Below are positions 51,990 through 63,291 of a DNA stretch of 64,000 nt, piece by piece. This DNA comes from Leguminivora glycinivorella (lineage: Eukaryota; Arthropoda; Insecta; Lepidoptera; Tortricidae): positions 682,001 to 746,000 of the forward strand of contig NC_062975.1 in assembly GCF_023078275.1 (NCBI RefSeq). The letters are read 5' to 3'. The position numbers and the translations under genes are program-made. Numbering within the stretch: the stretch's first letter is position 1; each line of letters starts with the position of its first letter. The notes below the pieces were generated by a model. It worked only from the letters and a program-made list of their open reading frames with translations. It ran no database searches and had not been told where the DNA came from.

Positions 51990-52185
51990 AGAAAAATATG
52001 GCCAGGGGTGGCTCACTCCGCGATTCTTTCGCCGAGCTACAAGTACATGCCGGCGGCGGTCGCGCATTCGCGGCCCATTCAGTGCTGACAACCTTCGCGC
52101 GGCGCAATAGAACTCAATGTCGGCTGCTCAAGGCGGCATTTTGTGAACATCACAGCAGTGAGCATTCTGTACTTGTACCTACTAT
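51990..52185 (+). repeat. GC-rich dispersed repeat
   Basis: GGCCAGGGGTGGCTCACTCC, GCGCATTCGCGGCCCATTCA, ATGTCGGCTGCTCAAGGCGG. Composition stands out against its neighbours. I recall this block as repeated in Lepidoptera, but there is no second copy here. Confidence 0.45.
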
Positions 52186-52559
52186 TATATTGTATTGTGT
52201 AATATAGCCTCATATTCTAAAATAAAAGGGTAATTCAGTCTATTTATTCACACGATGGAGACAAAAAAACAATACTTAATATTCGCAACGCGTACAAAAC
52301 TAACTAACCGTCCATAAGATGAATATTTCAGTGCTTTCCCAGAATACTGATTAGAAAAGGGTCACGTTTATTATTCGGAATAAACTAATATGATAATATG
52401 ATACAAGATAGTCTAAATTAATTGGACTATCAGAATTTGATTACTAGTCTAACGGCTTTTCTTGGAGTAATGAGAATTTTCACTTTGGACATGAAAACAA
52501 TGATACAGTTAGAGAATATCACACATTAGAAAATAATGCTTAAAAAATTTATTAGGTAA

Positions 52560-52735
52560 TTTAATCTTCTTCTTCTTCTTCAACCTAGCGTTTTCCCGGC
52601 CTAGCGCCAGGGTCCGCTTTCCTGCTCAGCCTTCTCCACTTTGCCCGGTCTTCGGCATCCTGAGGTGAGAGATTGTTCTCTTCCATGTCCGCTGTCACGA
52701 CGTCCAGCCAGCGCTTCTTAGGCCTACCTAATTTA
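52560..52735 (-). pseudogene. LINE 3' end (GRPKKRW type)
   Basis: Minus strand translation: GRPKKRWLDVVTADMEENNL and SPQDAEDRAKWRRLSRKADP, ending in a (GAA)n tail seen as CTTCTTCTTCTTC at 52566. This is the end of an RTE- or Jockey-like LINE protein. All upstream coding is missing. Confidence 0.7.
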
Positions 52736-52754
52736 ATAACCACAAAATTAAAAT

Positions 52755-52876
52755 TTTGAAAATAACCCCGACCGTGACATAGTGGACCAATTTTTATGAA
52801 ACATGGCTAAGAACACCCCCCACTAACTCAGCTTTCAAACAAATAAACTACGATGCCACAGACAGACACACACAAG

Positions 52877-52907
<31 letters not shown>

Positions 52908-52936
52908 TGACAGTCGTTTTTGCGTCGGGGGTTAAT
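52755..52936. repeat. CCGAC...GTCGG repeat family, copy 2
   Basis: AACCCCGACCGTGACATAGTG to GTTTTTGCGTCGGGGGTTAA, with ACAGACAGACAG between. Confidence 0.7.
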
Positions 52937-53282
52937 TAAACCTATCAAATAGGTACAAAATGGTATACAAATTAGCTTAAGAAAAAAACTAAACTAATGC
53001 TTAAAATAAAATAAAAGAATTGCTTCTCTTTAATGATAAATCTTCTTTAACCTGAAAGGTTATTCGAGGAATCCTATTCTTCTGTCGTACGACGAATTCA
53101 TTCTTATTATCGACGTACCTTAATACGAATAAGAAAAGAAAATTAAGTTAACGAAGCCTTCTGACATACATTTTCAGTTCATTAGACGAATTCACGCGAA
53201 GCGGCAGAAAACAAATTTCATCAAATATTTTAATGGTCTCCTACCCTAACATTTTTTGATACAGTGAGTAAATTTTTTAACA

Positions 53283-53502
53283 TAAGGTATCTACAGCGGG
53301 GCAAATCTCGACTTGGGGGCAAATGTAACAGATCCATTTTTTCTATGTTTTACAATGTTTTCATTATTTAATAGTGTCCACCGGTTAAATATGGTAGGCG
53401 TGTTTAGTGGATACATGTAAAACTCAAGATCATAGCGTAATAAGAATAAAATGGATCAGTTACAATTGCCCCTCAGTCAAGGTTTGCCCCGCTGTACCTT
53501 AC
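53283..53502. mobile_element. Foldback MITE, 220 bp
   Basis: AAGGTATCTACAGCGGGGCA at the left recurs inverted as GCCCCGCTGTACCTT at the right; inner arms TGTAACAGATCCATTTT / AAAATGGATCAGTTACA also pair. The arm is related to 39424-39475. Confidence 0.8.
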
Positions 53503-54004
53503 AAATTATTTTGCTCATTTTTCTCTGTCGTAGTGATACATATAAAAGGGTAGCATATAGGTAATATATTATATTAACTTTGCTTTGAAACCCTCGCTTC
53601 TAACACTCTTCGAGCCACCACGTTCGTAGTTCAATTTAGAATGTTCTGCTTCCCTGGCATCCCTGGCAAAACATTGAGAGCGCATTTTCAAAATCTTTCT
53701 TAAACTTTTACAATATAACTACTGAGCCAGACAGGAAATTATTAAAGTACCAGATTTTAGCGAGCTACTGACCTATTTCCTAGCGAAGACAGTGAATTCG
53801 AAGATTGACAACACAAAAGGTATCAGTTCGGGAGCTCGTTATTTTCGTCTTTTATCTCCAAAGGGTATCGGGCTACATCACAACGGAATTGGAACAGATT
53901 TTTATGCTCTTTTCAATCCGTTTGTTTATTATTACTTGAGTTGGATACCTTACCTTGAGTTAAGTATATTAAAAAACCTTAGATTGAGTTATATTATTTT
54001 TATG
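53503..54004. other. Intron 2 DNA, no gene seen
   Basis: No recognised feature; a frame at 53792-54073 has no domain. Confidence 0.45.
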
Positions 54005-54120
54005 ATGTGGCGAGAGGCTAGCAACCTGTCACTGCAATATCACAATTTCATTTTTTTTTCAACCCCTTGCTAGGAGTGCCACTGAAACTTGAGTAGTTTC
54101 ATGTGCTCTGCCTTTTTTTT
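54005..54120 (+). repeat. Dispersed repeat, copy 2 of the 37078 family
   Basis: CGAGAGGCTAGCAACCTGTC, TTTCAACCCCTTGCTAGGAG, TGAGTAGTTTCATGTGCTCT; opposite strand to 37078-37225. Confidence 0.6.
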
Positions 54121-54169
54121 GTTTTTTTTTTTATGGAAATACAGGCGGTGTTACATGGCAATTTTTTTA

Positions 54170-54340
54170 AATTATAAATGGGCTTACTTATGGTTACAGA
54201 CTAGCCAAAGGCAAAGACGTGGCTTACGGTGGAGTGAGCTCGCCCAGAAGATGCCTGTTCACCCTTGATTTGAAGGTTGCCGGGTTATATGAGCTCGGAG
54301 ATATAGCCGCCGGCAAGGAATTCCACTCCTTGGCTTAGCT
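54170..54340 (+). repeat. LINE-related dispersed fragment
   Basis: TTACAGACTAGCCAAAGGCA, CTCGCCCAGAAGATGCCTGT, GCAAGGAATTCCACTCCTTG. One frame reads RRCLFTLDLKVAGLYELGDI and AAGKEFHSLA. I recall this block from lepidopteran repeats, not from host genes. Class unknown. Confidence 0.45.
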
Positions 54341-55724
54341 TTGATTTTGATGTTTTTCTTTATAACAAGGAACTACTTTTGAGAAATAGATTTGATGCAT
54401 GAATAACCTTTTTATTTTATCTGCCACTTCGAAAGTCCAGTACCTATATCAAATTGATATTTAACTCATCAGTTGGATGTGCATTTTGTGCCGTAATCCA
54501 CAAGTATTTCTTACACCTATCCCAAAAATAATGATGCTTAATATCTGTTATTCAGTAGTTTGAAATACTTGACTAGTTGTGAAGTAGATATTAATGGCCC
54601 CATCGAACTCCACAGACACGTACTTAATACCATCTCAGCAAGTATTTACTAGTCTATTTAATCAGGGAAATGCTGCTTTAGTATTAACATGTTAAGGTTC
54701 AAGTAACTAGATGGAGTCAAATAAATAATAGAGTAGTTGGCAAGTTGGTTAGTTTAAGTGCTTTAACAATTAACCTTCAATGGTCTGTTAAGACGATACA
54801 GGAGGGGTCAATTCTCCATACAAACGCTCTCGACTATTTCCTTCCTGGTTTTTGAAGATAGAGGAATAATTTTATCAACACAGATTATTATTATTTTTAT
54901 CTGGACCGTTTTGATATTTTTATTTTTAAAGACGCTAGAGCCAACGAAAAATTTCCAAAAACGGCTTTTTTCATTATGGCGCAAAAAAAGTGTGGTACTC
55001 AAGATTGGTAACAATTTGCCAAAAAAACTAAACGGTCCGACAAAGACTATTTCATTGTTATTCAGATTCTCAAATTTCGTTCCGATTTATTAAGTTTTGA
55101 AGGAGGAAACAGTCGAGAGCGGAACCTCGATTTTAAAGATTTTTTTCGGAATATCTTTTAACTGAGTTGTTCTTGACAATTTTTTTTCGATAAATCTAGT
55201 TAATAACACTAGTATATTTAACTAAAATTCCCAAATTGAAAGGAGCCCCCCTTTCCATTTCAGCATTTTCGCTCCTGTATCGTCTTAAAGACACCAATCG
55301 AAGCAAAACCGAACATTGAATTTAGGCACCAAAGGACGTGGTTGGTGTGAGTTATGGATCCATTTTCGGCAACAATGGGAAGGCTTAAGGCGATTTAAGT
55401 GGACGGGAAATGAGAAAAGATGAGAAAATATTTTATACAAGACAATATAAAGTCTGAATGCACAGCAAATAAAGTTTCAGTCTAAAGTTATTAAATGTAT
55501 TTCACGAGTATAAAGTTGCAGGTGGTTTAGTGATCCATAAAACTCAACGGTATCTAAAAAGCACCAGATTTTTTGGATTAAATCTTTCCAAAACGTAGGT
55601 AGAGTTTCGAGACAAACGCAGTGTAGTTAGAAATTACTTTTGACCACACCACGAACACGGTACGTTTAACAAAGTGCTGAAAATTAGATTTATATTGACC
55701 GATGTACCCAGATTACCTTTTTGA
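54341..55724. other. Intron 2 DNA, no gene seen
   Basis: AT-rich with weak frames. Related ACGATACAGGAG (about 54794) and CTCCTGTATCGT (about 55273) words may be the ends of an old foldback of about 490 bp; the interior does not pair well. Confidence 0.4.
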
Positions 55725-55850
55725 TTTCCACCCGCCGTCTTCAGTTTTCCGTGATCATGATGCATGTTACTTCGTCGAAATATCGGGAGCTCGACAAAAA
55801 TCTAAATGGTAATCACGGTTTACAGGGATACGACCGGGAGGTCAATATAA
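55725..55850 (-). repeat. Dispersed repeat, second copy of the 13950 family
   Basis: CCGTGATCATGATGCATGTT, ACTTCGTCGAAATATCGGGA and AATGGTAATCACGGTTTACA resemble 13950-14120 in reverse. Confidence 0.5.
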
Positions 55851-56229
55851 ATGTAATGAAAATAACCGTAAATCATTCAAAACTCTTACTGAAAATTATC
55901 CTAGAAATAATTAACCGCAGGGACAGCGTACTCGTATGTCTACCTTATTACGGATTTTATTCATTCACTCAAAAAAGTATCAACAATCAATAAAAATATA
56001 TAGCACCTACAGTAGTATTTTATGCAACAGGCGTTTAAAGGAGGTCAAAAAAGACGAGTGGCGTGGGTAACAATTTGAGGCGAAGCCGAAAATTGTTAAT
56101 AAAGCCGCCACAAGTATTTTTTTACTCAGTTAAACACCGTTGCATACAATACTTTTTCTACGACCATGCACTTAATTTTTAATAGTTTTCTAGAATAACT
56201 TTCGTGAAATTCACAATGTTTCCTGTATT

Positions 56230-56600
56230 TTGACGCAAAAGTTTGCACGGTCAGCGCAGCTGCCCAAAGCCATCCCGCGCACGCGCGCAGTATCGTTATA
56301 ACAATGTGTTGCCATGGTTACAGAGCCAAACAATGCGTTTTCAGTTTTTTCGTTACTGTGCGCATGCGCGGAAAGCTGGCAGACGCTGGCTTTGGGGAAT
56401 AGACTTTTATTTAAGGTTTTAAAGATCTATGCACTATCCTGTAAATGACGAATAACAGTTTGGGACAGAAAAAATAATTTCACCAATTTTCACGCAACTT
56501 TAGCAGGAAAAATAGCAGTGACAATAGTGACGTCAACCTGCGTCCCGCCCACGACTCAAATTACCGTCGTCGCCACCGCGTCACCGAAGTGGTTAAAAGA
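56230..56600. promoter_or_regulatory. CpG-rich patch with NRF1-like palindrome
   Basis: TGCGCATGCGCG at 56359-56370 matches the NRF1 consensus. Near it are CGCGCACGCGCGC (about 56277) and GTTGCCATGGTTAC (about 56311), a near-match to an RFX X-box. The patch is GC-rich against AT-rich intron. It could be a promoter, but no transcript start is visible. Confidence 0.3.
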
Positions 56601-57307
56601 AATACTTTATCACTCAATTCATCAATCATGCTCCTCGTGATTGACGAGGAAAGAGCCCGAGAAATGGTTTTTGCTATTAGGGGCTTATGATGCTTCGGTT
56701 GCGGTGTTGAATATTAAGTTACCTTGAGCATTTTATTAGTTTTGTCAGATTATTTTGTGAGATAATGTTTTTGCTTCTGCTTAACAGTTAAAGATTCTTT
56801 AGTGTCACAATTCTTTTGTTTTGATTCGTTCGATTCTGATTTAAATTTGATTGGCTGATGTTTTGTACGGTGGGTATACGAGTATATTCTTTGATTCTGG
56901 GTCGCTAAAGGTTAAAGGAACACTTGTATGAGAGAGGGAGAAATGGTTTTTGCAATTCTGATGGCAAGTACTTCAGTTGCGTTGCTGAATATAAAATTAA
57001 GAACATACTTTGAAAATTTTATTAGTTTTTAGTTTTTAGATATATTAATTTATTACATAAAATTATTTCAAATGCTATTTAAGTTCGTGTAAGAGAATCT
57101 TTCCGCTTCTGTTTTAAGTTAAAAAATATTAAGAACACTTGCACGAAAATGGGACTTCTGATACTTTACTTGCAGTGCTGAATAATTGTTAAGTTAGTTA
57201 GTTTTGTCAGATAATTTTTCAGACGACTAATTTATTTCAGTTCTTGTGCAAGAATCTCTTCGTATCTGCTTTAACGTCGAAGATTTTTAGTGCACCCATT
57301 TCAGAAT
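56601..57307. other. Intron 2 DNA, no gene seen
   Basis: AT-rich; two loosely similar blocks (GAGAAATGGTTTTTGC at about 56660 and 56938) hint at an old duplication. Confidence 0.4.
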
Positions 57308-57311
57308 TTAA

Positions 57312-57434
57312 CACTTTCGCTACCAAGAACCCGACTGTCGGGTACACCGCTCGTAGAAGCGTAGCCGATTACATGGGTTTCCCCGTATGTAGCGAAAATG
57401 TCGTAGCGCCGCGTAGAGCCCGGTTTCGAAAGTG
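57312..57434. mobile_element. TTAA-flanked MITE, copy 1 (123 bp)
   Basis: TTAA on both sides (57308-57311, 57435-57438), ends CACTTTCG/CGAAAGTG. Almost identical in reverse to 62010-62132. The TTAA target points to a piggyBac-type source. Confidence 0.85.
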
Positions 57435-57438
57435 TTAA

Positions 57439-58002
57439 ACAAATTACTATTACCCTTTCCTTCGTCTAGAAGCTTAACTCTATAGTTTAGTGGTATTTGT
57501 TGCCAAAACTTCAAAAACTTTGCAGCCACACTTATTCGAAAATATCGTTTATTTCCAGCAACTAAGTAACAGGGTACTTTAAGGATTAGTTCCTTTATTT
57601 TCTTCTTAACGATTAGACTAAAAAAGTTCCCTAATGCGTTTCAGATAACCATTAAATGGTTTTTTGTGCTCGGTAATAGTTTTCTCGTTCATCTTAATGA
57701 TAATGCTGTTTTAGCATGCGATGGTGCCTATTTCCTTTTGTAAGTTATGTTTATTGAACATAACTGATAGTTCCTGTTATAGTTGAAAACAATGAGGTAT
57801 CTTAATAAATTGTGTGAGCCACAATGGAAGTACCAATTTGAACGTAAACTAGCGTTAGAATAAAATTTGAGTCATGATAATTATTAAATTACATAAATGA
57901 AGAAAACTATATTTAGCATCATGTAGTTCAGAGTTGCATAAAGTGTATCTACTCAAATGCATCATAATAATAAGATGTTATTACGTGCATACTAAAGCCT
58001 CC
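57439..58002. other. Intron 2 DNA, no gene seen
   Basis: AT-rich, nothing recognised. Confidence 0.45.
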
Positions 58003-58130
58003 GCCATACTTGTAGCGTTTTGATAGCGTAGCGTTAGCGGAGCGCAATGATAGCGGTTAGCGCACTGCTATCATTGCGCTCCACTAATGCTCCGCCTACG
58101 CTCTCAAAACGCGCATGTGTGGCCGAGAAT
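58003..58130. repeat. Palindromic GC-rich MITE-like element
   Basis: GAGCGCAATGATAGC (58040-58054) and its exact complement (58067-58081) form a 15-bp stem; outer parts (GTAGCGTTTTGATAGCGTAG / CTACGCTCTCAAAACGC) pair less well. Confidence 0.75.
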
Positions 58131-58374
58131 TAACATGACGGATCCGTATAAATATTTATCCGCCCGTAAATTCTTAGTTCTGGCATAAAAAGTTGAACTA
58201 ACAGAGGAGCCAAATGCATTAAACGACTAGGACGCAAGAGTACAATGCATCCGGCAATGTCCACTAATTTGCGTACGTGATCCGCCGTTGAGCACGAAGT
58301 CACGACGTGCATATAGAAGAGTTTTTATACTGCTCTTTACACAATTAGCTTTATCGCTATATCCTTTGAATCCT

Positions 58375-58550
58375 TTTGACTTTGCCCGTGTGGAGACGGG
58401 TTAAGAATTTTACCACCCCCTTTCTTCCCGTGGGTGTCGTAGAAGTCGATTGTGGGATATGGGTTAAATTAGTTTATGTGCTCTGCCTACAGTGCCTACC
58501 CCTTCATGGGATACAGGCGTGATTGTATGTATGTATGTATGTATCCTTTG
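58375..58550 (+). repeat. Dispersed LINE/SINE-like 3' end with (TATG)n tail
   Basis: TTCCCGTGGGTGTCGTAGAA, ATGTGCTCTGCCTACAGTGC, CCTTCATGGGATACAGGCGT then (TATG)4. Related to the pieces at 37078 and 54005. Confidence 0.6.
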
Positions 58551-59018
58551 AAACTGCTCCACAACTTTTAAATTTTGATGTGAAATTTGTGCCTTTAAAA
58601 TGGCTTTTGTTTTGTTTGATTTATTGGACTGCTGAGATATTTTAAGTTGGTTACGCAAGAGATATGTACATAAACCTCTCAGTCAGAGTATTGATTTGCG
58701 TCGATACTAACTTGTTACATACTACTTTTACTACCACGATCTTGGCGACAAACGTTCCACGACCCACGACACGTGTTGCTTGCGCCGTGGGATGAAGTAA
58801 CGTGATGCGGCATTGCCATAAGTTTCCTAAATTCATCAATATCACTTAAGACTGATACATATTTTATTTCGGTCCTTGAAAGCCAAGCCCTTGAAATGGA
58901 CTTCACCCGAAGTCTGGCAAAAACGCGCTACTTCTGTTTGTCGTAGGTCATTCCTCGCACAATAGACCCCCTTAGCCTTCTTCATTCCATATGTTAAACA
59001 TGTTGTTTTTTGTTGCAG
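58551..59018. other. Intron 2 3' end, acceptor of exon 3
   Basis: No gene. It ends with TGTTGTTTTTTGTTGCAG, a strong acceptor at 59018. Confidence 0.6.
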
Positions 59019-59157
59019 GTGGTCACACGGGCTCCTATTCCACCAAGCCATCGTGGACTGCGCCCGCGCCGCTATCCTGCTCCCGCTTGGTATCGCCGTC
59101 TTCCGCTGTCAGCCAGTCTACAAGTGCTCGCTGGTTGAAACTGCTTTTCTACTATTG
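59019..59157 (+). CDS. Orphan class A GPCR, exon 3 (TM2 to start of TM3)
   Basis: Acceptor TTGTTGCAG|GTGG, donor TTG|GTATGT. One base completes the split Arg from exon 2, then WSHGLLFHQAIVDCARAAIL begins TM2 with the conserved Asp (ID in place of LAD), LLPLGIAVFRCQPVYKC covers extracellular loop 1, with cysteines suited to the TM3 disulfide, and SLVETAFLLL opens TM3. The frame is open in the joined transcript, and the 139-bp exon ends in phase 0. Confidence 0.8.
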
Positions 59158-59796
59158 GTATGTAAGAGATGAAAATATACGAATGCATTTTTGGAGAAGC
59201 TAAAATAGAGGTAGTTCACCAAAGTACAGTCCTGAACCAATATACCTGATATCCTCTCTACTGCGATACATAATTATAAATACTTAAAAACGTAGAAACA
59301 TTTCAACTGAGGACTAAATGTCTTTCCTACACTGAGGTAAGTTCCTGGCCGAGATTAGAATACTAATTAACGATGTATTTAATTTAAACTGTAGAAGAAC
59401 TCAAACACGAACAGACACCACAATGAGAGTATAGAACGGCACTTAAAACTAAAACCTCATGCACGAAAAGCGCTTAGGTAATATTTTCCAATGAACAATG
59501 TAAATCCGTGAAAAATATTCATAGCCACACACCAAGGCTTTAATTCCTTTCTGCAGCGATGGGAATTAATCCCTCCATCAATCGATCGGTTGCATCGAGC
59601 TTTCCTGGGTGCCTAGCCAACGTGCCACGTTCACGCTTCGTATATCTTTTTCTCTCTTATTCGTATTCATATGACAGAGCCAGTTTTGTTGCGGCACGCG
59701 TTAGCGTTTGATAATTTGTCTACGGATTCTGGTTTTTAAGTTTTATGAAAACTTTTACAGTTATGCGAAAGTGCTATAAGATATTCTAAGGCCACG
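59158..59796. other. Intron 3, no gene seen
   Basis: I searched for a second copy of exon 3, by analogy with exons 2 and 4, and saw none. Confidence 0.5.
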
Positions 59797-60205
59797 GTCG
59801 TTTTCACCCGCCGCCCGTGGCGTGTAGCGTCCGATGGAAGACGCTGGATGCCGCCGACAGCATATTTATTGCTTCAGGAGGAGGAGGATGAGGATTTTTT
59901 TAAAATATTTTAATCTTTTTTTTATTTAATATTATTTTACTTTCTCACACTTTATGTTTCAAATTGTTGTTTTTAAAGTTTTTGTCCTGTGCATCGTACA
60001 AAATAATATTATATTTGACTAGCTCGATCAAAATATCGTCTTTTTCTTTGGTGAATTTCTTCATATTGAGCCAGCGTCCACCCGCCGACATGCTTCAAAA
60101 TAACTAAAGACGCGGCGGCCAGCGGACGGCAGTCGCGTACGGCGGGCGGACGCCGGACGCACTCCCAAGCACTCCCCAACACACTATTTCAGACGCCGCG
60201 GGCGA
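59797..60205. repeat. GC-rich MITE-like repeat
   Basis: TTTTCACCCGCCGCCCGTGG at the left and ACGCGGCGGCCAGCGGAC, CGGCGGGCGGACGCC at the right around an AT-rich core. Compositionally sharp, probably a repeat; arms only partly pair. Confidence 0.4.
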
Positions 60206-62005
60206 CGGAATGCTTTTAACCCATATATGCCCATAGGGTCGTTTTCGTACTCGTACTACTAGTACTCATTAAAATAAGTAAGAGAATGAGATTGTCACCT
60301 CAAAAAATAGGGGAAAAATATATGTGTTGGGCACAATATGGGTTAATGACCAACTTTAGTCAATTGTAATGCTTTTAGGTCAGTCCAAATAGGATAACTT
60401 TTCCGCTAAGTAATCTGATGAAATTTTCTGATGAATTTCGATGGTGTTGACATAAAAAAAGTTTACATCTTTTTCATCGTTCCGTCTTAACAGACTATTT
60501 TATTTAATGTCAGGTAGGTACATATTGGTCTGAACCTCTTTTGGAAAAAACAAAAATCCTATCAAAATGTTAAAACATAATTCGCCTCCGGAACTCCTGA
60601 TCAAAAGACGTCTATTATTTCCACTGTGACTCGTTAAAACTTTTCTTTGAATTGAAAACGATTTCTGTTCGCACAAACCTAACGAACGTTTTATGTAATG
60701 GATAATAGCTGCGGTATTTTTTTTAAATGACAAATTTATGTCATCTGTATCATCCACATCCTTTGTTACATAAAATTCATAGTCAAATAGTCATCATCTC
60801 TGATTTTTTTCCTATTTTTAACTCTTGTATCATTGGTTTTGATTGCGACTCAGTTAATATGTGCAAAAAAATTGTTTAGGTAATAAGATTTTCTACTATA
60901 TTTTATTCTGTTATATTATAACTTATCTGTTATACCAGCGAAATTATTTACTTAAATAAAAAAGGTCGGAAGGATGAATGAACGGACGTCAGACATTGGA
61001 ACTAACTCATCTCTCCTTACCAATAATTCTCAATTACCGAAGTTTAGGAAGAATATTGGAAATATATACCAATAATTCTCGATTCTTTTTAGGAGGATAG
61101 TAATAAATGTATATGGCAATGTAGATAATGCTTATTATTATTATTAGAGTCTGCCTAAGACCAAGTACAGTATGTTTGACAAGTGCCTCTCACATGTGCA
61201 GTCTTATTTGAATTTCTGATGCCGCACATGTATGTGCCTTTGAAAACAACTGCCTCCGTATTCTAAGCTGCTTGCTTATGGCACTGGCATAAGCAGTGCT
61301 AAACTTAACTATCGGAGTATGTAGCCAGGGTTAGGTAGATAGCAGATTTTCATTAGAATGTTGTGAAAAATGACAAAATACAAGTATGTGTGTATAAGTT
61401 TTACTGTACATAAAAAGCCCAAGAAAAAGTTACAGTCATTATTGACTTAAAGTAGATAACTTAAAAGAAAGAAAATGTTATAAAATTGCGTCTCATGTAA
61501 GCGAGTCTTCTAAAATTTTTATGTACTTAATATCTTAAAACTTGAACTAAGACCTCAAATATAAAAAAATGCCTTAAAAATTAACACAAAACCAGCATTT
61601 CTCTCTGTCACTGCTGGTATAAAAGAACCTTGTAGCAATTTGATATCATCAATAAAATCCGAGGTTAGAAAAGTCCTGCGCCGTCAAAACGAAGCGAAGA
61701 ATTATTCCCGGCCTGGACTTAAGTGCTCTTAATGTGTCCACTTATAACTTCTCGACAAAAAATTCTGCGTTTGTCTTTTGCCTTCAGCTTTCTATTGTCC
61801 GAACGTCATTCGTTTTGGACTAAATTTTCTAACTCATTTTATAATGTGAAAAGATTTTGTTGAATTTAATTGGTTTGTGTCAAATCAGGTGCGCAGATAA
61901 GAGAGACAATTTAGCATTTGGTCATACTTTAAGTTAAATAATACTGGACTTTGAGTAAATAGTAATTATAATTAAATTCGTCAGCTGTATTTGATAGATT
62001 TTTTT
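60206..62005. other. Intron 3 DNA, no gene seen
   Basis: AT-rich. The words TTAACCCATATATGCCCATA (about 60218) and ATGGGTTAA (about 60340) may be the ends of a small foldback. No coding signal. Confidence 0.45.
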
Positions 62006-62009
62006 TTAA

Positions 62010-62132
62010 CACTTTCGAAACCGGGCTCTACGCGGCGCTACGACATTTTCGCTACATACGGGGAAACCCATGTAATCGGCTACGCTTCTACGAGCGGTGT
62101 GCCCGACAGTCGGGTTCTTGGTAGCGAAAGTG
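62010..62132. mobile_element. TTAA-flanked MITE, copy 2 (123 bp)
   Basis: TTAA at 62006-62009 and 62133-62136; reverse of copy 1 at 57312, with only a few differences, so both moved recently. Confidence 0.85.
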
Positions 62133-62589
62133 TTAATAGGAGTTTTTTGATAAATGTTTGCGTAATCTTAAAAAAATAATTAGTTCTTCAGTTCCAATAT
62201 ATTCTGTTTTCTAGAGATCCTTTGACAACAAAATAAGATATTCTGCGCATTCTAAGCTTTGGACTGAATGAAAAAGTCATTTACTTCTAAGCGTAATTAC
62301 TTTTTCTGTAATATTTGTACAGACTAAACATTACGTTTGCGAAAGAGGGACCCTAGTAATTACAAACGACTTTTTAAAGACTAAATAATACCGAAAATAA
62401 ATTGCTTTGACATTCCAAAATATTTATACCTATTTGATAAATGTAAATATGTTAAGCAAATTCCGAGAAATATTACGAGAATTGTTCACAGGTGTCCTAA
62501 AAATACAATAACAGTGTTTTGTCTATTCAGAAAAATCAACCATAGGCCAAAGCAGAAGTTAACAGTCCAGTGAGAATTACTAAACCATA
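62133..62589. other. Intron 3 DNA, no gene seen
   Basis: AT-rich, nothing recognised. Confidence 0.45.
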
Positions 62590-62747
62590 AAATTAAAATT
62601 TTGAAAAAATCCCCGACCGCGACATAGTGGACCGATTTTCACTCCCGACTAACTCAGCTTTCAAACAAAAAAAAAACTAAATCTTAATCGGTTCATCCGT
62701 TCGGGAGCTACGATGCCACAGACAGACACACAGGCAGACAGACAGAC

Positions 62748-62820
<73 letters not shown>

Positions 62821-62862
62821 AACAGACAGACAGACACGTCAAACTTATCGTTTTTGAATCAT
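62590..62862. repeat. CCGAC repeat family, copy 3, with a long (ACAG)n run
   Basis: CCCCGACCGCGACATAGTGG, CTAACTCAGCTTTCAAACAA, then about 105 bp of ACAG units (62729-62836) and ACGTCAAACTTATCG. The run is far longer than in copies 1 and 2. It ends about 50 bp before exon 4. Confidence 0.8.
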
Positions 62863-62915
62863 GATGGATGGGGGCTTACTTCATGACCTCGTCATTGATA
62901 TATCCCTTGTTTCAG

Positions 62916-63032
62916 GTAACGGTGTCAACAGTGAATATGCTGACGACGGTGTTGAACGATAGCCCGATATTCCCGGAGAACGAGGAGGAGCAGGCGGACT
63001 TATCCGCGCCCCTGCTGATGGACAGCCCGCAG
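62916..63032 (+). CDS. Orphan class A GPCR, exon 4 (TM3 and intracellular side)
   Basis: Acceptor CCTTGTTTCAG|GTAACG, donor CAG|GTTAGA; 117 bp, 39 codons, phase 0 at both ends. It reads VTVSTVNMLTTVLNDSPIFP and then an acidic EEEQADLSAPLLMDSPQ. The first part finishes TM3; I see no DRY, and a NDSP replaces it, so G-protein coupling may differ from typical class A receptors. The acidic stretch would be intracellular loop 2. The gene continues to the right of the window. Confidence 0.8.
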
Positions 63033-63049
63033 GTTAGACATAGATTAAG

Positions 63050-63178
63050 TATAAGAAGATCATACCATCCCATACATTAAAATGCGACCGCCTTAGAACG
63101 CGCATACACTACACCACTCATAGATGGCGCCACAAAAAAATCTCTTGTAGCTTTCGATTATACTTGTAGATGGTGTTA
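63050..63178 (-). repeat. Dispersed repeat, second copy of the 37258 family
   Basis: GATCATACCATCCCATACAT, ATGCGACCGCCTTAGAACGC, TTTCGATTATACTTGTAGAT; reverse of 37258-37432. Confidence 0.65.
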
Positions 63179-63183
63179 AAATA

Positions 63184-63242
63184 TTCGAACCCGGGACCGC
63201 GGCGTAGCAGGCAGGGTCATTACCGACTGCGCCAGACCGGTC
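63184..63242 (-). repeat. tRNA-headed SINE, copy 3 (head only)
   Basis: ATTCGAACCCGGGACCGCGG and TTACCGACTGCGCCAGACCG match the heads of the SINEs at 20194 and 39962. Body and tail absent. Confidence 0.75.
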
Positions 63243-63291
63243 GGTTAGATTATATTAAAGGCGTTTCCACGCAAAAAGTCCTGCTTTGCTG

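Noticed and set aside
57244..57438. Short frame near the 57.3 kb MITE
   Set aside because: It is made of the MITE itself, whose reverse copy at 62010 opens a different frame.
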